64,000 nt of DNA from an uncultured Microbulbifer sp. (GCF_947489355.1 NZ_CANLDD010000020.1:1-64000); one strand, 5' to 3'. Counted from the first letter of the stretch, positions 41,761 to 50,746 are shown. Made by a program: numbers and translations. The notes: generated from the sequence alone by a model not told the origin.

Positions 41761-42495
41761 ATGCGAATATCGCTGGTAGCAGCCAACTGGAAGATGAACG
41801 GCAATCGTGCCTTTGCCGAGCGTTTTTTCACTGACCTTGAGTTGGGGGACGTCTCCGCTGATGTTGTGGTATGCCCGCCCTTTCCCTATCTCTCTCAGGC
41901 TGCCCAGGCCGCGGAGAAAAAAGGCAGTTTTAAAGTGGGTGGGCAAAACCTCAGCCATGAGCCCGATGGGGCTTTTACCGGTGAGGTTTCCGCGCGTATG
42001 TTATTGGACTGCGATGCCCGTTATGTCATTGTCGGGCATTCCGAGCGGCGCGGCCTCTACGGTGAGACCAGCGAGCTGGTTGCAAAAAAATTTGTAGCCG
42101 CGCAAGCGGCAAACTTGATCCCCATTCTCTGTGTGGGTGAAACCCTGCAAGAGCGGGATCAAGGGCGCACTCTGGAAGTGGTCGCCTCTCAGTTACAGGC
42201 AGTGAAAGCGGTGATTGAAGAGAAGGCCTGGCAGCGCTCGGTTGTGGCCTACGAGCCGGTGTGGGCCATAGGCACAGGCAAAACGGCCTCTCCTGAAGAG
42301 GCGCAAAGTGTGCATAAGTTTATTCGTACTCAAATGGGTGATGTTGGCCTCACGGTACGAATTTTGTATGGCGGTAGTGTAAAATCTGCCAATGCCAGTG
42401 CACTGTTCGCACAGGCTGATATTGATGGCGCCCTTGTAGGTGGAGCTTCGCTCGATGCGAAGGAGTTCGCCGGGGTATGCCGCGCTGCTGTATAG
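41761..42495 (+). CDS. tpiA: Triosephosphate isomerase
   Basis: 244 residues from ATG 41761, preceded by AAGGAG; the longer upstream frame is not needed. AANWKMNG with the catalytic Lys, VGHSERR with the His, and VAYEPVWAIGTGK with the Glu are visible, plus the phosphate gripper YGGSVKS. Confidence 0.96.
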   Translation: MRISLVAANWKMNGNRAFAERFFTDLELGDVSADVVVCPPFPYLSQAAQAAEKKGSFKVGGQNLSHEPDGAFTGEVSARMLLDCDARYVIVGHSERRGLYGETSELVAKKFVAAQAANLIPILCVGETLQERDQGRTLEVVASQLQAVKAVIEEKAWQRSVVAYEPVWAIGTGKTASPEEAQSVHKFIRTQMGDVGLTVRILYGGSVKSANASALFAQADIDGALVGGASLDAKEFAGVCRAAV

Positions 42496-42562
42496 TTACA
42501 GTAGATGAGATAAGAAATACTGAATAACGGGTTGGCAAACCCAGACAGAGAGTTTCCAGAAA

Positions 42563-43003
42563 ATGGAAAAGTTAGTATTAATTGTACATGTTCTGATCGC
42601 GCTGAGTATTATCGGCCTGATTTTGCTGCAACAGGGCAAGGGCGCTGAAGCTGGTGCTTCTTTTGGTGCCGGTGCTTCGCAGACGGTTTTTGGCAGTCAG
42701 GGAAGTGGGAATTTCTTTTCGCATCTGACAGCGATTCTTGCGACAGTGTTTTTCGTCACCAGCTTTGGGCTGGCTATTTTGGCCCGCCAGGGTACAGAAG
42801 CCAATATAGACGCAGATCTGCCTCAGTTACCTGCTGCCGTTGAGCAGATTGGCCCGGCTACGGAGCTACCTGAGATCGAAAGTGATATCCCGCAGCTCGA
42901 AGCAGACCTGGAGGCCGGTGATGTTCCCCAGGTCCCTGAGCAAAGTAACGGTTCACAAGAGTCTCCGGCTGATCCAAAACCTGAAACAGAGGAACAGCAG
43001 TAA
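42563..43003 (+). CDS. secG: Preprotein translocase subunit SecG
   Basis: 146 residues. Two TMs (about 3-22 and 54-75) around the conserved GKGAEAGASFGAGASQTVFGSQGSGNF-type loop, then a long acidic Pro/Glu/Gln-rich tail (90-146), a length common in Cellvibrionales and Pseudomonas. Part of SecYEG. tRNA-Leu follows after 7 bp; in relatives rimP and nusA come next but an island intervenes here. Confidence 0.94.
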   Translation: MEKLVLIVHVLIALSIIGLILLQQGKGAEAGASFGAGASQTVFGSQGSGNFFSHLTAILATVFFVTSFGLAILARQGTEANIDADLPQLPAAVEQIGPATELPEIESDIPQLEADLEAGDVPQVPEQSNGSQESPADPKPETEEQQ

Positions 43004-43010
43004 GATTTTT

Positions 43011-43096
43011 GCCCAGGTGGTGGAATTGGTAGACACGCTATCTTGAGGGGGTAGTGAGCTATGCTCGTGCGGGTTCAAGTCCCGCCCTGGGCACCA
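43011..43096 (+). tRNA. tRNA-Leu (GAG)
   Basis: 86-nt class II tRNA with encoded CCA. Acceptor GCCCAGG/CCTGGGC, anticodon stem CTATC/GGTAG around TTGAGGG (anticodon GAG), long variable arm, T-loop TTCAAGT. Its 3' end is the integration site of the right-hand island. Confidence 0.93.
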
Positions 43097-43217
43097 CATC
43101 AAAGTTCAAAGAAGTCCGAAATCGTCCGCAAAGCCCCGTAAATCGGGGCTTTTTGCTATCTGCATAGTCCAAAGCCTTCCGCTCCCGTTCGTTGTCATCC
43201 GGTGCTATCTGGTGCTA
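43074..43217 (+). repeat. Left copy of the ~140-bp island repeat (attL side)
   Basis: Starting in the T-loop of tRNA-Leu, 144 bases recur at 62226-62366 with few differences; the right copy lacks four bases (GGCA) of the tRNA 3' end. The tRNA 3' part is the likely crossover core. The remaining homology includes the tRNA terminator and integrase upstream region, so it reflects two related elements in tandem. Confidence 0.8.
43131..43155 (+). terminator. Terminator after tRNA-Leu
   Basis: AAGCCCCG/CGGGGCTT with loop TAAAT, then TTTTT. Copied at about 62280-62302. Confidence 0.8.
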
Positions 43218-43258
43218 CATTTGGTGCTACCTGGTTCATTTTGGAATTTGGTAGCACC
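43201..43258. promoter_or_regulatory. GGTGCTAC repeats upstream of int (probable arm-type sites)
   Basis: GGTGCTAT at 43201, GGTGCTAC at 43211 and 43223, and an inverted GTAGCACC at 43251-43258, immediately before the integrase start. The same octamer occurs at the other island end (62153-62172), as expected for integrase arm sites, which can also autoregulate int. Confidence 0.6.
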
Positions 43259-43259
43259 A

Positions 43260-44498
43260 ATGCCCCTTACTGACACACAAATCAAACAGGCGAAGCCGGG
43301 CAACAAAGACCAGTGGCTCACCGATGGCCACGGCTTGCGTTTGCTGATCAAATCCAGCGGCGCCAGGTACTGGCGGCTTAAGTAGCGATTTCAAGGCAAG
43401 CAGAAGACACTAGCTGTAGGTGTGTATCCCTTAGTTAGTCTCAAGCAAGCCCGCCAAAAGGTGGCCGAGGCAAAGCAGCTGCTGGCAGAAGGTACCGACC
43501 CTGGGGAGCAGCGGAAACATGAAAAGCGGAAGGCTTTAATTGCGGCCGGTCGCTGCTTCTCCACTCTGGCGAAAGAGTGGTGGCACCACCAGAAGGGTAC
43601 CTGGACCGAGGATCACGCCGGACGCGTCTGGACACGTCTCAAAGATAATGTATTCCCCCTTATAGGCGAACAGCCACTAGCCGAAATCACTCCGCAGGAA
43701 GTGATCGCCATTGTGCACAGCGTAGAGAGCCGAGATGCTTTAGATGTGGCTCGGCGAGTATTGCAGGATGTGCGCAGGGTATTCCGTTACGCAGTACAGA
43801 CAGGGCGGATAGCTAATAACCCAGCGTCTGAATTAAGTGATGTACTCAAGGGGCGCAAGATCAGCCATCGGAACGCTCTGACGCGTGAAGAGCTGCCCGC
43901 CTTCCTTCAAGAGTTGGATATTTATCAGGAGCGAGGCCGCACATTAACCAAGCTGGCAATTCAACTGCTGATCCTCACCTTTGTTCGCCCTGGCGAGTTG
44001 CGCGGCGCGCGTTGGGAAGAAGTTGAGTTTGAATCTGCACTCTGGCGTATCCCTGGGGAGCGCATGAAGATGGGCACAGACCACATTGTACCATTATCTA
44101 GTCAGGCCTTGGCAGTACTTGAAGAACTGAAGCCGATAAGCGGGCAATACCCCCTGCTTTTTCCATCGGAACGCGAAAGAGTCCGTCCAATGTCTGACAA
44201 CACCATGCGCCGTGCCATCTTTAAAATGGGGTGGGACGGCACTCAAGAGGGCAAGAGCAAAGCAAACCCTCACGGCTTCCGTGCCACTGCTTCCTCCATC
44301 CTCAATGAAACCGGCTTTAATCCTGATGCTATTGAAAGGCAGCTATCCCACATGGAAAGAAATGGCGTGAGAGCTGCCTATATACACCATGCCCGCTATA
44401 TGGATGAACGCAAAGAAATGATGCAGTGGTGGGCTAATTATCTGGATGAAATGCGTAGCGGTGGCAAGGTTGTTCCGATTTTTACACAACAGCGTTAA
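43260..44498 (+). pseudogene. int: P4-type tyrosine integrase with amber stop at codon 42
   Basis: ATG 43260 begins PLTDTQIKQAKPG, the DUF4102 arm-binding domain of P4-type integrases. TAG at 43383-43385 (codon 42) stands where homologs have Tyr (WRLK-stop-RFQGKQKTLAVG). The rest is intact, with Arg in FVRPGELRGARWEEV, HGFRATAS (His-x-x-Arg) and the nucleophile Tyr in YIHHARYMDERKEMMQWW. A restart at GTG 43422 would give 358 residues without the first half of the arm domain. Either inactive, restarted or read through. Confidence 0.8.
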
Positions 44499-44615
44499 TT
44501 TGGTAGGGCATCCCCACCGATAATGGTTGCCTAGATCTAGCCCGACGGGGCGAAAGGAGCGGCCACCCATCGCTCTTGGCTTGGGTTCTATTTTGGGTTC
44601 CGTAGGGATACGGGC

Positions 44616-45674
44616 ATGAGCAAAGATAAGAAATCTGCCGCGGAGAATGTGACCTATGCTGGAGACAGTCATCGGCGCATGCTGGAGAAAATATCAAGCA
44701 AGTCTGTGATTGCAGAGATGGCGAAGGAGGCTATTGCAAACCAAAAGCGCATGCTGGAAGGTATGAAAAGTTTAGCCAGTGTGTTTCCCATTGAAGAAGC
44801 GAAGCAAGCTCTCAAGGCGCACAAGCAATTACTAGAATCCCAATCAGCTTTTTCCCGTGTGGTCACGTCAGCGACGCAAGACATACTAGCTGAGGAGAAG
44901 CAAAGAGCTGCTGAGAAACAGCGGTGGCTGGAGCAAATACTGCGGCTTTCGAAACAGTATGAAAGCTCAAAGGTAGATTTGAGTAGTTTAACGCGCCCCG
45001 GCTGGTTCAAGCGCTACTCTACACAAGTAGAGCAGTCGATTAACTGGGATCTAGCCGAGGGTGAGAATTCTGAGCGAGCCAAGACCTTAAAAGAGCTACG
45101 AAAAGCCATACAAAAATTGTCTGATATAAATCCACAGAAGCACCCAGACTCCTATGCATTCACAGCTTTTGCATTGGGCGCATGGCTAACAATGCTCTCT
45201 ATACACGATGATGCTTCGAGTTTGTTTGGATTACTCTCCAATGATTTAATCAAAGAGAGTGACTCTGCAAAAGAGATCGCAGCCAGGAAGGTTAAAAAGG
45301 AGGGAGTCAGATCTGCGCATGCTGCGAAAGCTGCAAAGAAGAAAATCATAGAGGATGCCCTTGGGATACTGTGCAAACATTTGGGTTATGCACCGACCGA
45401 GGGAAAGCTGAGGAGCTGGCTGCGCAAATTATCTGCTGGAAGAATTCCAGAATATGAAGATGGTGAGTTTCCGACCGGCTTGGAGAACTGCCCCAAAATC
45501 TGTTCTTTCGAAGTTAAAGGAACAGATGATCACGGCAATGAGATTACCAAAGGATACCGGCTGCATTTTATGCTCACTTTAAACGGAAAAATGGTAGATG
45601 AATTCCTCGCGCTTAGCACCTATAAGAAGCAATATCTGCCAATGCTGAAAAATAAATGGCCGAGAAAGGCATAG
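44616..45674 (+). CDS. Hypothetical coiled-coil protein of the island
   Basis: 352 residues, no membrane segments. Residues 10-110 are highly charged and helical (repeated Lys/Glu/Ala, probable coiled coil), and 230-270 is another Lys/Ala-rich helix. The C-terminal part (280-352) is more globular. I do not recognise it. Cargo between integrase and alpA, followed by a terminator. Confidence 0.65.
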   Translation: MSKDKKSAAENVTYAGDSHRRMLEKISSKSVIAEMAKEAIANQKRMLEGMKSLASVFPIEEAKQALKAHKQLLESQSAFSRVVTSATQDILAEEKQRAAEKQRWLEQILRLSKQYESSKVDLSSLTRPGWFKRYSTQVEQSINWDLAEGENSERAKTLKELRKAIQKLSDINPQKHPDSYAFTAFALGAWLTMLSIHDDASSLFGLLSNDLIKESDSAKEIAARKVKKEGVRSAHAAKAAKKKIIEDALGILCKHLGYAPTEGKLRSWLRKLSAGRIPEYEDGEFPTGLENCPKICSFEVKGTDDHGNEITKGYRLHFMLTLNGKMVDEFLALSTYKKQYLPMLKNKWPRKA

Positions 45675-45706
45675 TCCCCCTTTTTTCTGCACCCCAAAAA
45701 GGGGGA
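45675..45706. terminator. Bidirectional terminator
   Basis: Perfect 11-bp arms TCCCCCTTTTT/AAAAAGGGGGA with a 10-base loop, directly after the stop of the coiled-coil gene. An A-run precedes and T-run lies within the arm. Confidence 0.6.
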
Positions 45707-45788
45707 GTATGACAGTTTCCCCCTTGTGAGGTTGTTTAAATCTGTTTGCCGCCCGAGAAGTTCCAAGGGCTTAAAACGGAGACAGAAA

Positions 45789-46049
45789 ATGACCGCTGCT
45801 TATACACACTCCCATGAGACCCCCTTAAACCTCAGTACCCCTGATGACCCCATTCTTCGCCTGCCTGAGGTAGAGCGGTACACAGGGCTCAGGAAGACCT
45901 CCATCTATACCCTGGTGAAAAAGGGCAAGTTCCCTACCCCGATCAAGCTGGGCGAGCGTGCCAGTGGCTGGCTTTCTTCTGAAATCCGCCAATGGATACA
46001 GGATCGTATTGCCGTTTCCCGCAGCCGTTTTCCACCCCCTCCCAAATAA
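45789..46049 (+). CDS. AlpA-family transcriptional regulator
   Basis: 86 residues from ATG 45789 (CGGAGACAGAAA site). MerR-like winged helix: LRLPEVERYTGLRKTSIYTLVKKG... FPTPIKLGERASGWLSSEI. AlpA/Vis proteins activate excision or late genes in P4-like elements. Sits directly before the iterons. Confidence 0.88.
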   Translation: MTAAYTHSHETPLNLSTPDDPILRLPEVERYTGLRKTSIYTLVKKGKFPTPIKLGERASGWLSSEIRQWIQDRIAVSRSRFPPPPK

Positions 46050-46050
46050 A

Positions 46051-46161
46051 GGTGTTACAGGTGTACAGGTGTTACAACTTCGCTGCAGGCCCCGTGGTTA
46101 CTGGCTTTCCGCTGTAACACCTTTTTGTAACACCAAAAATGCAGCAGGAAAAGGTGTTACA
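46051..46161. repeat. Iteron block 1, GGTGTTACA repeats
   Basis: GGTGTTACA at 46051, 46068 and 46153, its inverse TGTAACACC at 46113 and 46126, and a short variant GGTGTACA at 46060. Placed between alpA and the KilA-N gene. Bases 46051-46136 recur inverted at 61228-61313 with two mismatches. Likely binding sites of the island's primase-helicase, like P4 ori/crr. Confidence 0.7.
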
Positions 46162-46250
46162 CCGACGAGGCTCAAATGTCGAGAAAGAATGTTTAGAGAG
46201 GAAGAGGATAAGAGCTTTGGCGATAAGGGAACGCTCATTTCCGCATACAG

Positions 46251-46382
46251 ATGGGCAAAAACGAACGAGTTGAGCGACTACTAGAAGCTCTTGATGAAAG
46301 GCATAGAAATGCAAAAAGCGCCAATAGGGAAATGCCTATTTACCTGGCTGACAGAGATCGTGGAAAAGGAGAGAAGAGATGA
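46251..46382 (+). CDS. Small charged ORF coupled to the KilA-N gene
   Basis: 43 codons (MGKNERVERLLEALDERHRN ...), stop overlapping the KilA-N start as ATGA. The residue pattern looks like real coding (amphipathic charged helix). No strong ribosome site. A 31-codon frame from 46189 overlaps it and is the alternative reading. Confidence 0.4.
   Translation: MGKNERVERLLEALDERHRNAKSANREMPIYLADRDRGKGEKR
46299..46360 (+). repeat. Direct repeat flanking the KilA-N gene, copy 1
   Basis: About 62 bases beginning AGGCATAGAAATGCAAAAAG are about three-quarters identical to 47159-47220. Both copies contain a start MQKAPIGK. Possibly a duplicated promoter/leader. Confidence 0.5.
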
Positions 46383-47149
46383 ATGGTGCTAACCAATTGC
46401 CGGTTATTGCCGGCGTCGAAATCACCACTGATGCTGCAGGGCGTTTCAATCTGAATGCTCTGCATAGAGCCAGTCAAGCAGGTGGTCATAAGAGCCCCAC
46501 CCAATGGTTGAGGCGGGGTGAAACGAATGCTTTAATCGCAGAGCTTGAATCCCAAGATGTAAATTTACATCTTGCCCCAATCAATAAAATCCACGGTGGA
46601 AGTGCGCCGGGAACCTTCGCCCATGAACTGCTGGCCGTGGAATATGCCGGCTGGATTAGTCCCGCTTTCCGTCTTCAGGTAAATCAAACCTTCATTGACT
46701 ACCGCACAGGCAAGCTTGAACCGGCCCCTGGCACAACAGGCGACCGCTGGATATTTGACCTTGCTGTGGACACCCTGCGGCCAGACGACACATCCAAGCT
46801 ATCCATGCTTAAAAAGTTCGGTGAGAAACGGGGTCAAGATATGCAGTTCCTGCCGGACTACTCCGAGAGTAAAGGTGTTCACCACTCCCTGTCGGAACTG
46901 CTCAGGCGCCACCACTCAAACCTGTCAGCCCGTAAGGTGAATCAGATTTTGGTTCATCTGGGCTACCTGGAAGTGCGGTCCCGTAAATCCAAAGCCAAGG
47001 GTACCAGGCAGTTCAAGTGCGTAACCGAGAAGGGCGCACGTTACGGCTGTAATCTGGTAAGCCCCTGCAATCCTAACGAAACACAAGCCCATTGGTATGA
47101 CGGCCAATTCAAGCAGTTGTTGGATGAACTGAAATCCGCAGCTGGATAA
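46379..47149 (+). CDS. KilA-N domain protein
   Basis: 256 residues, GGAGAAG site. N-terminal KilA-N DNA-binding domain (about 1-110): FNLNALHRAS, SPTQWLRRGET, FAHELLAVEYAGWISPAFRLQVN. The C-terminal part (120-250) has a winged-helix look (LSELLRRHHSNLSARKVNQIL). Phage-type regulator; a decayed second copy lies at 60951-61119. Confidence 0.85.
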   Translation: MNGANQLPVIAGVEITTDAAGRFNLNALHRASQAGGHKSPTQWLRRGETNALIAELESQDVNLHLAPINKIHGGSAPGTFAHELLAVEYAGWISPAFRLQVNQTFIDYRTGKLEPAPGTTGDRWIFDLAVDTLRPDDTSKLSMLKKFGEKRGQDMQFLPDYSESKGVHHSLSELLRRHHSNLSARKVNQILVHLGYLEVRSRKSKAKGTRQFKCVTEKGARYGCNLVSPCNPNETQAHWYDGQFKQLLDELKSAAG

Positions 47150-47158
47150 CGGGTAAAT

Positions 47159-47220
47159 AGGCATAAAAATGCAAAAAGCGCCTATAGGGAAAAGCGGTTT
47201 TCTCTGGTTGACAGTAATCG
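47159..47220 (+). repeat. Direct repeat flanking the KilA-N gene, copy 2
   Basis: Counterpart of 46299-46360. Ends in TTGACAGTAATCG, which supplies the -35 element of the next promoter. Confidence 0.5.
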
Positions 47221-47489
47221 GAGAACGGACCTATGCTTGTCCAGCTTCCGCAAAATCGGAAGCCGGGATTCGCAACCCGTATATTCGAAGGCGCCAGGAA
47301 GACGCCTTTAGCTGTATGCGTCTTTTTTTGTGCGCGAAACCTCCTTGTTATGGTGGGGTATTCGGGGGGCCTTTGGGCTCGCCGTTTCCTTCGAGCGGTA
47401 TTGCGAACCCGTCTACCCCGCCGCCTTATCGAGATTCGCAACTCCTGGGTGGCGGACAACCCGCTATCGAAGGAGGCTATCATGTCTAA
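47169..47489 (+). CDS. Ash-like phage protein ORF
   Basis: 106 codons, with the pattern of the phage Ash family: ASAKSEAGIRNP, then a Cys-rich stretch, CYGGVFGGPLGSPF, and a Gly-rich end LLGGGQPAIEGGYHV. Overlaps the next gene by 8 bp. In P4-like phages this region is known to be read in several frames, so translation here is uncertain. A degenerate relative lies at 55620-55747. Confidence 0.5.
   Translation: MQKAPIGKSGFLWLTVIGERTYACPASAKSEAGIRNPYIRRRQEDAFSCMRLFLCAKPPCYGGVFGGPLGSPFPSSGIANPSTPPPYRDSQLLGGGQPAIEGGYHV
47208..47237 (+). promoter_or_regulatory. Probable promoter in the Ash region
   Basis: TTGACA (47208-47213), 18-bp spacer, TATGCT (47232-47237). Would drive the small gene and the primase-helicase. 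Confidence 0.45.
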
Positions 47490-47742
47490 CCACGCCCCAG
47501 TTGTACCCGCTGCTCGGGCAGATCAGTTTATTGCCCAATCCCTTGACCTTGCCGGTATTAGCCTGGAGTCCGTAGAAAAGCTCCGCACGCTGTTCCGCAC
47601 TATTGCCCACATCCCTGACAACAATCCCACTACGCAGGAGCTGGCCGCCCTTGGTGCCGAGCTCGCAGACGGGTGGGCCAATGTCATTGATTGCGAGCGT
47701 GAGGATCTGGAGCGACTCGCCGCTTCCACACCAATGAATTGA
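47482..47742 (+). CDS. Small hypothetical island protein (86 aa)
   Basis: ATG 47482 with a very strong AAGGAGG site. Acidic, helical, no Cys except one near residue 70. Follows the Ash-like ORF, as small ORFs do in P4-like satellites. I do not recognise it; the frame upstream of 47482 is Ash-region shadow. Confidence 0.7.
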   Translation: MSNHAPVVPAARADQFIAQSLDLAGISLESVEKLRTLFRTIAHIPDNNPTTQELAALGAELADGWANVIDCEREDLERLAASTPMN

Positions 47743-47787
47743 GGTAATGAATTAATTTACTAGCCATTGATGAGCCGCAAAGTAAAG

Positions 47788-47883
47788 CTAAGCCAAAATT
47801 CTGGCTTAGGTCAAAACGTGGTCAGCTCAGTCAAAGGCGGCACCGTACCCCGCACCTCTGTCGGAAGCTTTATGGGGCGGGGT
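47788..47883 (+). promoter_or_regulatory. Structured leader before primase-helicase gene
   Basis: CTAAGCC/GGCTTAG (47788-47794, 47803-47809) and ACCCCGC/GCGGGGT (47847-47853, 47877-47883) precede the start at 47909. In P4, a CI RNA controls transcription into the alpha operon from a comparable place; the analogy is inference. Confidence 0.35.
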
Positions 47884-47908
47884 CTTCAGGATAATTTAGG
47901 GATTTGTT

Positions 47909-50746
47909 ATGGCGCGTTTTGATATCAAACGGGTTGCCGATTTAGCCCAGAACCAAATTGATGCTGTATTGGCCCATTGGGCGCCGGAAGGTAACTACAA
48001 AGGGGTGGAATATATTGCCCTCAATCCGGCCCGGTCAGATGACAACAAGGGCTCTTTTTCCGTGAACCGGAATACCGGTGCATGGGCGGATTTTGCAACT
48101 GATGCCAAGGGCGGCGATCTGGTGTCGCTGGTGGCATATCTTGAGGGCATGAATAATGGCGACGCGGCACAGCGCTTGGCAGTGTTTCTAAGGCTCTCTG
48201 ACAGCGAGGCGATAACATTGAACCGCAAGCCAGCGAGTAAACCGCGCGGCCCCGCCAAAAGTGGGTGGGAGGTGGTTATGCCAGTACCACTTGATGCAGT
48301 GAAGGCCTGCCCCACACGTCATCCCCGTAATGGCCTGCCCTCGGCGGAATGGGAATACCGGAATCACGCCGGGCTGTTACTGATGAAAGTGCTGCGATTC
48401 GATCTACAAAAGACCGGCAAACGGGCCAAGGAATACCGCCCGCTCACTTACTGCCGGGATACTCGCGGAAAATATGCGTGGCGGTGGAAACAACCTGAAA
48501 AAAGCCGCCCGCTGTATGGGCTAAATCGTCTCGGCACTCGTGTTGATGCACCGGTATTGCTCACCGAAGGTGAAAAAGCAGCAGACGCCGCTGTAGCACT
48601 GTTACCGGATTACGTGAGTATGAGTTGGCCAGGCGGCAGCAAGGCACTCGGCAAAACAGATTTCGGGCCGCTGCGTGGCCGTCAGGTGGTGCTGTGGCCA
48701 GACAATGATGAGGCGGGCACCTACTGCATGCAAAAGCTGGCTGTCATACTGCACGGCCTTGGCTGCGCGGTGTCTCTGCTGCGCCTGCAGGCACTGGGTA
48801 ATCGTTGGCCAGTGAAAGGGGATGCGGCAGATGCAGAGGCCCACGGGCTGACGGCAGAGCAGTTGGCAGCGCTGCTGGCGGCAGGTGAACTGCTGCAAGC
48901 ATACACACCAGAAACCACCGTGGGTGACAAGGGCAATGGCCAGCAAGGGGCGCTTGGGGATGTGTCAGGCGAGCAGAGCCGGTTTGTGGTCAATGACCGG
49001 GGCGTGTTCTTTTCAGTGCAAGATGCTGACGGAGAAGCTTCGCTGATGCGGATCTGTGCTCGCCTCGATGTGATAGCGCTCACGCGGGACCCCCAGGGCC
49101 GCAACTGGGGCACACTGGTTCGCTTTGTGGACCCGGACGGGGTTGTTAAGGAGTGGAATATTCCCAGCGAGTACCTGGCCACGGAGGGCGGCGCAGAAGT
49201 GTTAAAGCAACTTTACAGCATGGGGCTGCGTGCGGAGGCCGGGCAGCAGCCACGGCGGCGGCTGATTCAGTACCTGCAAACGGCAAAGACTCCGGACCGC
49301 TATATCCTGGTCAATAAACTTGGCTGGCACGGCCAGGCCTATCTCCTGCCGAATGAGACACTGGGAACCCCCACCGAGCCGCTGTACTTCTATTCAACAA
49401 GTCCCGACCTCAACAAAATCAAAATTTGCGGTGCGTTGGAACATTGGCGGGAGCAAGTAGCAGCCTACTGTACAAACAATTCGCGGTTACTTTTTGCAGT
49501 GTCGGCGGCCTTCGCCGGTCCGCTGCTGCATATGATCGGTATGGAGACCACAGGTTTCCACTTCTTCGGTGACAGCTCACAGGGCAAAACCACACTGCTC
49601 AAGGTGGCGGCTTCTGTTTACGGCGGGCCTGATTTCCTGCGTACCTGGCGCAGCACAGATAACGCGCTGGAAAGTATTGCGGCGGCGCACTCGGATGGCC
49701 TGTTGGTCCTCGATGAGATCAGCCAGTGCGATCCCCGTATCGTGGGCGATATCGCCTATATGCTCGGCAATGGTACTGGCAAGGCGCGGGCCAATGACCG
49801 GGGTGGTGTGCGCGGCAATGCCTTTGAGTGGCGTTTGGTATTCCTCTCCACCGGGGAGCGCACTTTGGATCAGCAGATGGCAGAGGCCGGGAAAAAGGCG
49901 AAAGCGGGACAGGAGGTGCGACTCCTAGCAGTGCCCTCGGATGCAGGTAGTGGCCTCGGCATTTTTAATACCCTGCACGACTTTGCCGGGGGTGCCCCAT
50001 TGTCCCGCCATCTGGTAGATCAGGCCTCCCTCTATCACGGCGCACCCCTTCGTGCTTTTATTGAAGCCTTGTGTGCAAGTAATCACGACAAACTGACCAA
50101 GCGGATTCGGCTTGAGCTGGTGAATTTCGCTGCGGACCTTTCTGACAAAGCCAGCGGGCAGGTGCGGCGAACAGCGGAAAAGTTCGCCTTGGTGGGATTT
50201 GCCGGAGAGATGGCTTCCAAGGCCGGGATTACCGGATGGCCCCAGGGTATGGCCATGCATGCCGCGCACGCCTGCTTTAAGGCATGGATAGCAGCCCGTG
50301 GTGGTATCGGCAACCTGGAGGATCAGCAATCCCTGCATGCGTTGCGGCTCTTCTTCGATTTGTACGGGGAATCGCACTTCACGCGCTGGGACCGCGAAGA
50401 CGCAACCGCAGACGATCATACTGTCCGCACCCTCAAGCGCTGCGGCTACCGCAAGACACTGCAGGACAGTAATGCCCTCGAAGGCCCATCCTGTTCGGAA
50501 ACCATCTATTACGTGTATCCAGCGGCATTTAAGGCCGAAATTTGCAAGGGGCTCAATGATCGCAGAGCAAAGCAGTTGCTAGCGGAGAGCGGCGCGCTTG
50601 AGCGCGATAGCAATGGGAAATTCTCAACCTCAACACGCCTGCCGAACAGTGGACGCAACCCCGAACGAGTCTTGATTATCCGTCCACACCTGATCCCGGC
50701 TGGCGGCGATGGAGAGGGACAGGGAAGAGAGAAGCAGGTGGCTTAA
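47909..50746 (+). CDS. Toprim/DUF927 primase-helicase (P4 alpha-like)
   Basis: 945 residues. N-terminal segment about 50-90 (SDDNKGSFSVNRNTGAWADF) is the primase zinc-ribbon-like fold without cysteines; Toprim about 215-290 (LLTEGEKAADAA, WPDNDEAG); DUF927 helicase about 350-760 with Walker A GDSSQGKTTLL (about 553) and Walker B LLVLDEIS (about 597). Likely initiates island replication at the nearby GGTGTTACA iterons. Same role as P4 alpha, though domain order differs. Confidence 0.88.
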   Translation: MARFDIKRVADLAQNQIDAVLAHWAPEGNYKGVEYIALNPARSDDNKGSFSVNRNTGAWADFATDAKGGDLVSLVAYLEGMNNGDAAQRLAVFLRLSDSEAITLNRKPASKPRGPAKSGWEVVMPVPLDAVKACPTRHPRNGLPSAEWEYRNHAGLLLMKVLRFDLQKTGKRAKEYRPLTYCRDTRGKYAWRWKQPEKSRPLYGLNRLGTRVDAPVLLTEGEKAADAAVALLPDYVSMSWPGGSKALGKTDFGPLRGRQVVLWPDNDEAGTYCMQKLAVILHGLGCAVSLLRLQALGNRWPVKGDAADAEAHGLTAEQLAALLAAGELLQAYTPETTVGDKGNGQQGALGDVSGEQSRFVVNDRGVFFSVQDADGEASLMRICARLDVIALTRDPQGRNWGTLVRFVDPDGVVKEWNIPSEYLATEGGAEVLKQLYSMGLRAEAGQQPRRRLIQYLQTAKTPDRYILVNKLGWHGQAYLLPNETLGTPTEPLYFYSTSPDLNKIKICGALEHWREQVAAYCTNNSRLLFAVSAAFAGPLLHMIGMETTGFHFFGDSSQGKTTLLKVAASVYGGPDFLRTWRSTDNALESIAAAHSDGLLVLDEISQCDPRIVGDIAYMLGNGTGKARANDRGGVRGNAFEWRLVFLSTGERTLDQQMAEAGKKAKAGQEVRLLAVPSDAGSGLGIFNTLHDFAGGAPLSRHLVDQASLYHGAPLRAFIEALCASNHDKLTKRIRLELVNFAADLSDKASGQVRRTAEKFALVGFAGEMASKAGITGWPQGMAMHAAHACFKAWIAARGGIGNLEDQQSLHALRLFFDLYGESHFTRWDREDATADDHTVRTLKRCGYRKTLQDSNALEGPSCSETIYYVYPAAFKAEICKGLNDRRAKQLLAESGALERDSNGKFSTSTRLPNSGRNPERVLIIRPHLIPAGGDGEGQGREKQVA

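Noticed and set aside
44343-44697. Minus-strand ORFs over the end of int
   Set aside because: Shadows of the integrase and the following leader; no coding signature.
46051-46161. Possible CRISPR array
   Set aside because: Units are 9 bp, in both orientations, with irregular spacing; these are iterons. No cas genes in the window.
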